From: JAIRTY01 sp050257395
GTDB lineage: Bacteria; Actinomycetota; Actinomycetes; Streptosporangiales; Streptosporangiaceae
Assembly: GCA_050257395.1 (NCBI GenBank)
Contig: JBLMWU010000109.1
Coordinates: 1 to 33,919 of the forward strand
Length of the DNA: 33,919 bases
Reading direction: 5' to 3'
The notes under the pieces are model-generated. The model had not been told where the DNA came from. It worked only from the letters and a program-made list of their open reading frames with translations, and did not search any database. Positions 30,346 to 33,919 of this stretch are shown here, piece by piece (position 1 is the stretch's first letter; every line of letters starts with the position of its first letter). The translations under genes and the position numbers were made by a program.

Positions 30346-30378
30346 CGGCCCGGGCCGTCCAACCTCCGGCCCGGGCCG
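30346..30378 (+). terminator. Two copies of a 12-bp palindrome forming a stem
   Basis: The self-complementary 12-mer CGGCCCGGGCCG occurs at 30346-30357 and 30367-30378, 9 nt apart. The two copies can pair with each other as a 12-bp hairpin. It lies 45 nt past the sulfurtransferase stop codon, the position of a terminator. Confidence 0.5.
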
Positions 30379-30433
30379 ACCACCCGCCCCGAGCGAGCCG
30401 AAGGATCCCGGCGGCCCGGAGGCGGGCGGGGGG

Positions 30434-30473
30434 GCCGGATACAGCCGGATAAAGCCGGATACAGCCGGATGCA
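30434..30473 (+). repeat. Four tandem 10-bp repeats upstream of the lipoprotein gene
   Basis: GCCGGATACA, GCCGGATAAA, GCCGGATACA and GCCGGATGCA follow one another without gaps. The period of about one helical turn places each copy on the same face of the DNA, and the block ends 18 bp before the ATG at 30492. Confidence 0.8.
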
Positions 30474-30491
30474 GCAGAAACGGAGTCTGTG

Positions 30492-31079
30492 ATGGCCAAG
30501 GTCCATGCACGTCAGGGCGGCGTGGCCTGGCGGGTGACGCTGGCCGGGGCTGCCGCGGCGGCAGCCGCCGGGCTGGCGGCGTGCGGCAGCGTGCACGGCG
30601 GCGGGGCCGCGGGTGCCGGGGCGGCTGCGCCGTCATCGGCCGGCGCCACCGGCAGCGCGCTGCAGGGCTCGGTCCCGGTGGGCGCCGGCCCGGCGCTGTG
30701 CGCCGGGGTCTCCCACCTCACCAGCCTCACCGTGACCCGCGTCGTGTCCCTGCCCAACCAGCTGCGCTTCTCCTTCCCGGCCACGGTCAAGCTCAGCGAC
30801 CCGGCCCGGGCGCAGTCGGTCGCCAGCGCCGCCTGCCGGCTGCCGCAGCTGCCGCGGGTGATGATGACCTGCCCGGCTGACCTGGGCGTGAGCTACCGGC
30901 TGGCGTTCGCCGCGCCGGGCAGGGACTACCGGCCGCTGACCGCCGGCGCCACCGGCTGCGCGAAGCTGGCCGGGCTGGACGCCACCCGGCAGGCGATCCC
31001 CGCCTTCTGGGTCTCGCTGGGCAAGGCGATGGGCCTGGCCAGCCCGGACGCGCAGGTTTTCGCCGGCAGCCACTCCTGA
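30492..31079 (+). CDS. Putative lipoprotein of unknown function
   Basis: A 195-residue exported protein. The N-terminus is basic (MAKVHARQGG), followed by a hydrophobic Ala/Leu stretch and the lipobox LAAC at about residues 32-35, so it should be lipidated on the cysteine and anchored outside the membrane. After a Gly/Ala/Ser linker the mature domain has four cysteines (ALCAGVS, SAACRLP, MTCPADL, TGCAKLA), which could form two disulfides. GGAG lies 6 nt before the ATG at 30492, which favours it over the adjacent GTG at 30489. I recognise no domain. Four tandem 10-bp repeats sit directly upstream. Confidence 0.8.
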   Translation: MAKVHARQGGVAWRVTLAGAAAAAAAGLAACGSVHGGGAAGAGAAAPSSAGATGSALQGSVPVGAGPALCAGVSHLTSLTVTRVVSLPNQLRFSFPATVKLSDPARAQSVASAACRLPQLPRVMMTCPADLGVSYRLAFAAPGRDYRPLTAGATGCAKLAGLDATRQAIPAFWVSLGKAMGLASPDAQVFAGSHS

Positions 31080-31314
31080 GCCGCAGCTGGCGCCGGGGCC
31101 CGCCGCGGCCGCTGGTGACGGAACGTGCCTGATCACCTGCACTGCGTGCTGATAGGATCGGGTTACTGTGGGCGCCGTGCGTCCCCCGGGGGGTGTGGGG
31201 GCGCGGTGCGCCGCCGGGGGCCGGCTGCGGGCGGCTGGAGCACTCCGGTGCCCGCGCCGCCAGCGCGACGGGCCGGCCTCGCCCGCCTGGCCATGATTGC
31301 CAGGAAGCCAGCGC

Positions 31315-33705
31315 ATGAGATTGCCAGCCCGCAGGAGCACGGCCCGCCGGGCACCGCGCCAGGCCCCGGCCATCCGTTCTTCCTGGTCTGAGCTGCCGCC
31401 CAGGGTCAAGGCGCTGGCCGCCGTCACCATGGGCAGCGGGCTGGTCGCGCTGGCCGCGGCCGCGGCCGGGCTGGCGGCCAGCTGGCTGGCGGCGCAGTGG
31501 GCAACGAATCTGGCCTGGACTTTCGCGGGCGTGTGCGCCCTGTGCGGCACCCTGGCGGCTGCGGCCCGGCTGGCGCCGCGCTCGGCGATACGGCGATCGT
31601 GGCTGCTCTACGCGGCCGCCTCCGGCTGCTGGATCATCGGCGCCGTCATCCGGGACGTCGGGGGGCCGGGGATCCTCAACCCGCTCGCCGCCTTCTGGTG
31701 GATCGGCTTCGCCGTGCTCGGCATCGTGTCCTTCGCCCGGCGGCTGCCGCGGCTGCTGCTCTTCGGCATCTTCCTGCTCGACGCGCTGCCGGTGGTGCTG
31801 CTGATCGTGGCGGTCGTGCATTTCGCCGAGCCGCCGCCGGCCGGCATCAGGACCGTGGACGAGCTGCTGCTGAACCTCTACCCGGCCATGTTCGGCCTGC
31901 TGGCCGCGAACGCCATCCAGATGCTGGGCATCCACCGCGACCTGCGCCGCATCCCGGCGTCGGTCTGGCTGTTCACCCTCGGGTTCTGCCTGATGGCGGT
32001 GGCCGCCCTGGTCTGGGTGCCGGCCGCGCTGAGAACCGGGGCCGCGCAGGGCCACCCGACCGACATCCTGTGGACGCTGGGCCTGATCGGGCTGGCGTGG
32101 GCGGGCCTGGAACGCGCCTACACCCCGGCCGGTTATCTGGACCTGCCCCTTCGCGAGCAGGAGAGCGGCCCGCACGCCATGCCGCCCGCGGCGGCGCTGC
32201 TCGGCCTGATCGTGATGCTGGCCGTGGCCGGGCCCGCCGACCGGCTGCTGATCCAGGCGTTCGTGGTGGCCGCCGCCGCTGACCTGTTCTGCCGCCTCTA
32301 CCTGATGCGCCGGGAGGACGTCCACCTGCTGGCGGAGCTCGCCCAGTCGCGGGCGGCGGCCGAGGTGGCAGCGGAGCGGTCCCAGCGCAGCGCGCGGCGG
32401 CTGCGGGTGCTCGCGGACGTCACCTCCCGGCTGAGCAGCCTGCGGGTCGACGAGCTGATGCAGGCCATCTGCGACACCGCCCGCGAGGTGGCGGGCGCCC
32501 GGTTCGCCGCGTTCGGGCTGACCGGCGGCGGCCGGGCCGAATTCGACCGGCTGGTGGTGTCCGGCATGGGGAACGGCGCCCGGGCCAAGATGCTGGAGAT
32601 GCCCGAGGGAGCGGCGCTGATGCGGTCGCTGCTGCGGGGCGGGCGCCCAGTGCGGTTCGGCAACCTGGCTGAGCGCCCCGAGGCGGCGATCTTTCCGCCC
32701 GGGCACCCGGGCTTCGACACCTTCCTGGGGGTGCCGATGCCGATCGGCCCCGGCCGGCAGGGCGCGCTGTACCTGACCGGGAAGCCGGGCGGGTTCGACG
32801 AGGAGGACGAGACCCTGGTGACCCTGCTGGTCACCAACGCCGGCCACGCCGTCGGCAACGCCGAGCTGTACGAGGAGTCGCAGGCGCAGCAGGCGAAGCT
32901 GGCCGAGCAGAACGAGCAGCTGCGCGCCCTCGACCAGATGAAGGACGAGTTCATCGCCCTGGTCTCGCATGAGCTGCGGACCCCCCTCACCTCGATCATC
33001 GGGTTCCTCGAGCTGCTGGAGGACGAGGAGGCCGGGGACCTGAGCGAAGGCCAGCGCCGGTTCGTCGGCGTGATGCACCGCAACGCCCAGCGGCTGCTGC
33101 ACCTGGTCGGCGACCTGCTGTTCCTGGCCGGCCTGCAGACAGGAGCCCTGGCGGTGGAGCACGGCGAGGTGGACCTGGCCGCCCTGGCCGCTCAGCGGGT
33201 GGCGGAGCTGCAGGCGAAGGCCGAGTCCCGGCAGGTCGCGATGTCCCTGGTGGCCCGGCCGGCACCCGCGGTCGCCGGGGACGAGCTGCGGCTGGCCCAG
33301 CTGGTGGACAACCTGCTGTCCAACGCCATCAAGTTCACCCCGCCGGGCGGCCAGGTGATCGTCACCGTGGGGGTGAAGGGTGAGCGGGCGGCGCTCGACG
33401 TGGCTGACACCGGCATCGGCATCCCGGCCGAAGATCAGCAGCATATTTTCGAACGGTTTTTCCGCACCGCGACCGCCACCGACCAGGCGATCCCCGGCAC
33501 GGGGCTGGGCCTGACCATCTGCAAGGCCATCGTGGACGCGCACGGCGGCACGATCGCGGTGGACAGCAGCCCGGGAGCGGGCACCACGGTCCGGGTGCGG
33601 CTGCCGCTGCCCCGGCCGCCGGCCGCAGCCGGGTCCGGCCTGGCCGGGCAGCGGGCGCGGGGCGTTCCCGTCAGGGCGGAGGAGCCAGGTCGCGGCGGCC
33701 GGTAA
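31315..33705 (+). CDS. Large membrane sensor histidine kinase with GAF domain
   Basis: A 796-residue hybrid-free sensor kinase. The N-terminal third has about eight to ten hydrophobic segments. A coiled linker (LAQSRAAAEVAAERSQRSAR) leads to a GAF domain (about 375-520) with GAALMRSLLRGGRPVRFGN and FLGVPMPIG. The HisKA domain holds H552 in FIALVSHELRTPLTSIIGF. The ATPase domain has the N box NLLSNAIKFTPPGG near 666-679, G1 DTGIGIP, F box FERFFR and G2 GTGLGLTICK. I prefer ATG 31315 (GGAAG 7 nt upstream) to TTG 31297. There is no cognate regulator in view, so it is an orphan as far as can be seen. Confidence 0.92.
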   Translation: MRLPARRSTARRAPRQAPAIRSSWSELPPRVKALAAVTMGSGLVALAAAAAGLAASWLAAQWATNLAWTFAGVCALCGTLAAAARLAPRSAIRRSWLLYAAASGCWIIGAVIRDVGGPGILNPLAAFWWIGFAVLGIVSFARRLPRLLLFGIFLLDALPVVLLIVAVVHFAEPPPAGIRTVDELLLNLYPAMFGLLAANAIQMLGIHRDLRRIPASVWLFTLGFCLMAVAALVWVPAALRTGAAQGHPTDILWTLGLIGLAWAGLERAYTPAGYLDLPLREQESGPHAMPPAAALLGLIVMLAVAGPADRLLIQAFVVAAAADLFCRLYLMRREDVHLLAELAQSRAAAEVAAERSQRSARRLRVLADVTSRLSSLRVDELMQAICDTAREVAGARFAAFGLTGGGRAEFDRLVVSGMGNGARAKMLEMPEGAALMRSLLRGGRPVRFGNLAERPEAAIFPPGHPGFDTFLGVPMPIGPGRQGALYLTGKPGGFDEEDETLVTLLVTNAGHAVGNAELYEESQAQQAKLAEQNEQLRALDQMKDEFIALVSHELRTPLTSIIGFLELLEDEEAGDLSEGQRRFVGVMHRNAQRLLHLVGDLLFLAGLQTGALAVEHGEVDLAALAAQRVAELQAKAESRQVAMSLVARPAPAVAGDELRLAQLVDNLLSNAIKFTPPGGQVIVTVGVKGERAALDVADTGIGIPAEDQQHIFERFFRTATATDQAIPGTGLGLTICKAIVDAHGGTIAVDSSPGAGTTVRVRLPLPRPPAAAGSGLAGQRARGVPVRAEEPGRGGR

Positions 33706-33919
33706 GGGCCAGCCAGGTGAGGGCACCGGTGATCACCGCCGGGACGGCCGGGCGGGCCCCGGCGGCCGCGATCGATACCGCGCTGACGGCCGCCGCCACC
33801 GCCACCCGCAGCGCCAGCCTCCCGGGCCGGCCGTGGCGCAGCCGCCCGGCGGCCGCCGCCCCCCCGCCGGCCCCGCCGGCCCGGGCCCCCCCTGCCCCCC
33901 CCCCCCGGGCGCCCCCCCC
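33671..33919 (-). CDS. Partial membrane protein running off the window end
   Basis: The C-terminal end of a minus-strand gene, without its start. From the edge inward the frame reads LRHGRPGRLALRVAVAAAVS, then AVSIAAAGARPAVPAV and ITGALTWLALTGRRDL, and stops at 33671. Two hydrophobic segments suggest a membrane protein. It overlaps the convergent kinase gene by 35 nt. Upstream of about 33850 the sequence is degenerate C-runs and cannot be trusted. No family is recognised. Confidence 0.4.
   Translation of the reverse strand, partial: GGGARGGGAGGARAGGAGGGAAAAGRLRHGRPGRLALRVAVAAAVSAVSIAAAGARPAVPAVITGALTWLALTGRRDLAPPP
33852..33919. other. Low-complexity C-rich contig end
   Basis: The last bases are almost only C and G with long C-runs (for example 33897-33906), unlike any natural stretch in the window. 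They are best read as low-quality or mis-assembled contig-end sequence. Confidence 0.75.

Noticed and set aside
30793..33726. 977-codon open frame on the minus strand
   Set aside because: It lies antisense to the lipoprotein and the histidine kinase, whose domains are unmistakable. Its translation is Gln/Arg/Gly/His-rich without motifs, a usual artefact in very GC-rich genomes.

Overview
The window is very GC-rich DNA (roughly three quarters G+C by eye) with G/C-ending codons, frequent GTG starts, genes on both strands, and many TANNNT boxes set 6-7 nt before start codons. The core gene order (pepA, lpd, sucB-type E2, TIGR01777 epimerase, lipB, lipA, DUF4191, RDD protein) matches the lipoate/2-oxoacid dehydrogenase neighbourhood known from Streptomyces and Mycobacterium. 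The source is therefore almost certainly an actinomycete; I cannot name a genus.

Layout. 1-2400: flank of an integrated mobile element, with a tyrosine recombinase and two small unrecognised genes that form a pair (the second a possible zinc-finger protein). 2400-2903: RDD membrane protein. 2900-6520: an accessory block that splits the usual DUF4191/RDD neighbours. It holds a TetR regulator head-to-head with a 5'-truncated alkB alkane hydroxylase, a type I DAHP synthase, and a dihydroxyphthalate-decarboxylase-like protein. 6711-10877: DUF4191, lipA, a plus-strand ybjQ-hisS pair lying between lipA and lipB, and lipB. 10982-17237: a membrane protein, the TIGR01777 epimerase, and a probable pepA-lpd-E2 operon. 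LipB and LipA would supply the lipoyl group carried by E2 and reoxidised by Lpd. 17348-19219: a secreted phosphoesterase. 19301-21874: a decayed ABC importer (deleted ATPase, intact fused permease, 42-codon remnant of the binding protein). 22083-23715: a ChrB-like protein divergent from a two-gene membrane module. 23887-25739: a two-component system. 25843-30301: peptidase E-like protein, HIT protein, small membrane protein, DUF5998, phosphodiesterase and sulfurtransferase. 30492-33705: a lipoprotein and a large GAF-histidine kinase. The last ~70 bases are degenerate C-runs typical of a contig end.

Main points of interest: the tetR/alkB junction, the eroded ABC operon, a three-box DnaA cluster at 29304-29377, a four-unit 10-bp helical-phase repeat at 30434-30473, recurrent leaderless promoter architecture including a mirror-image divergent pair at 26572-26611, the insertion of a hisS with archaeal/eukaryotic-looking motifs between lipA and lipB, and the ChrB-like/membrane module. 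No rRNA, tRNA or CRISPR array was seen.
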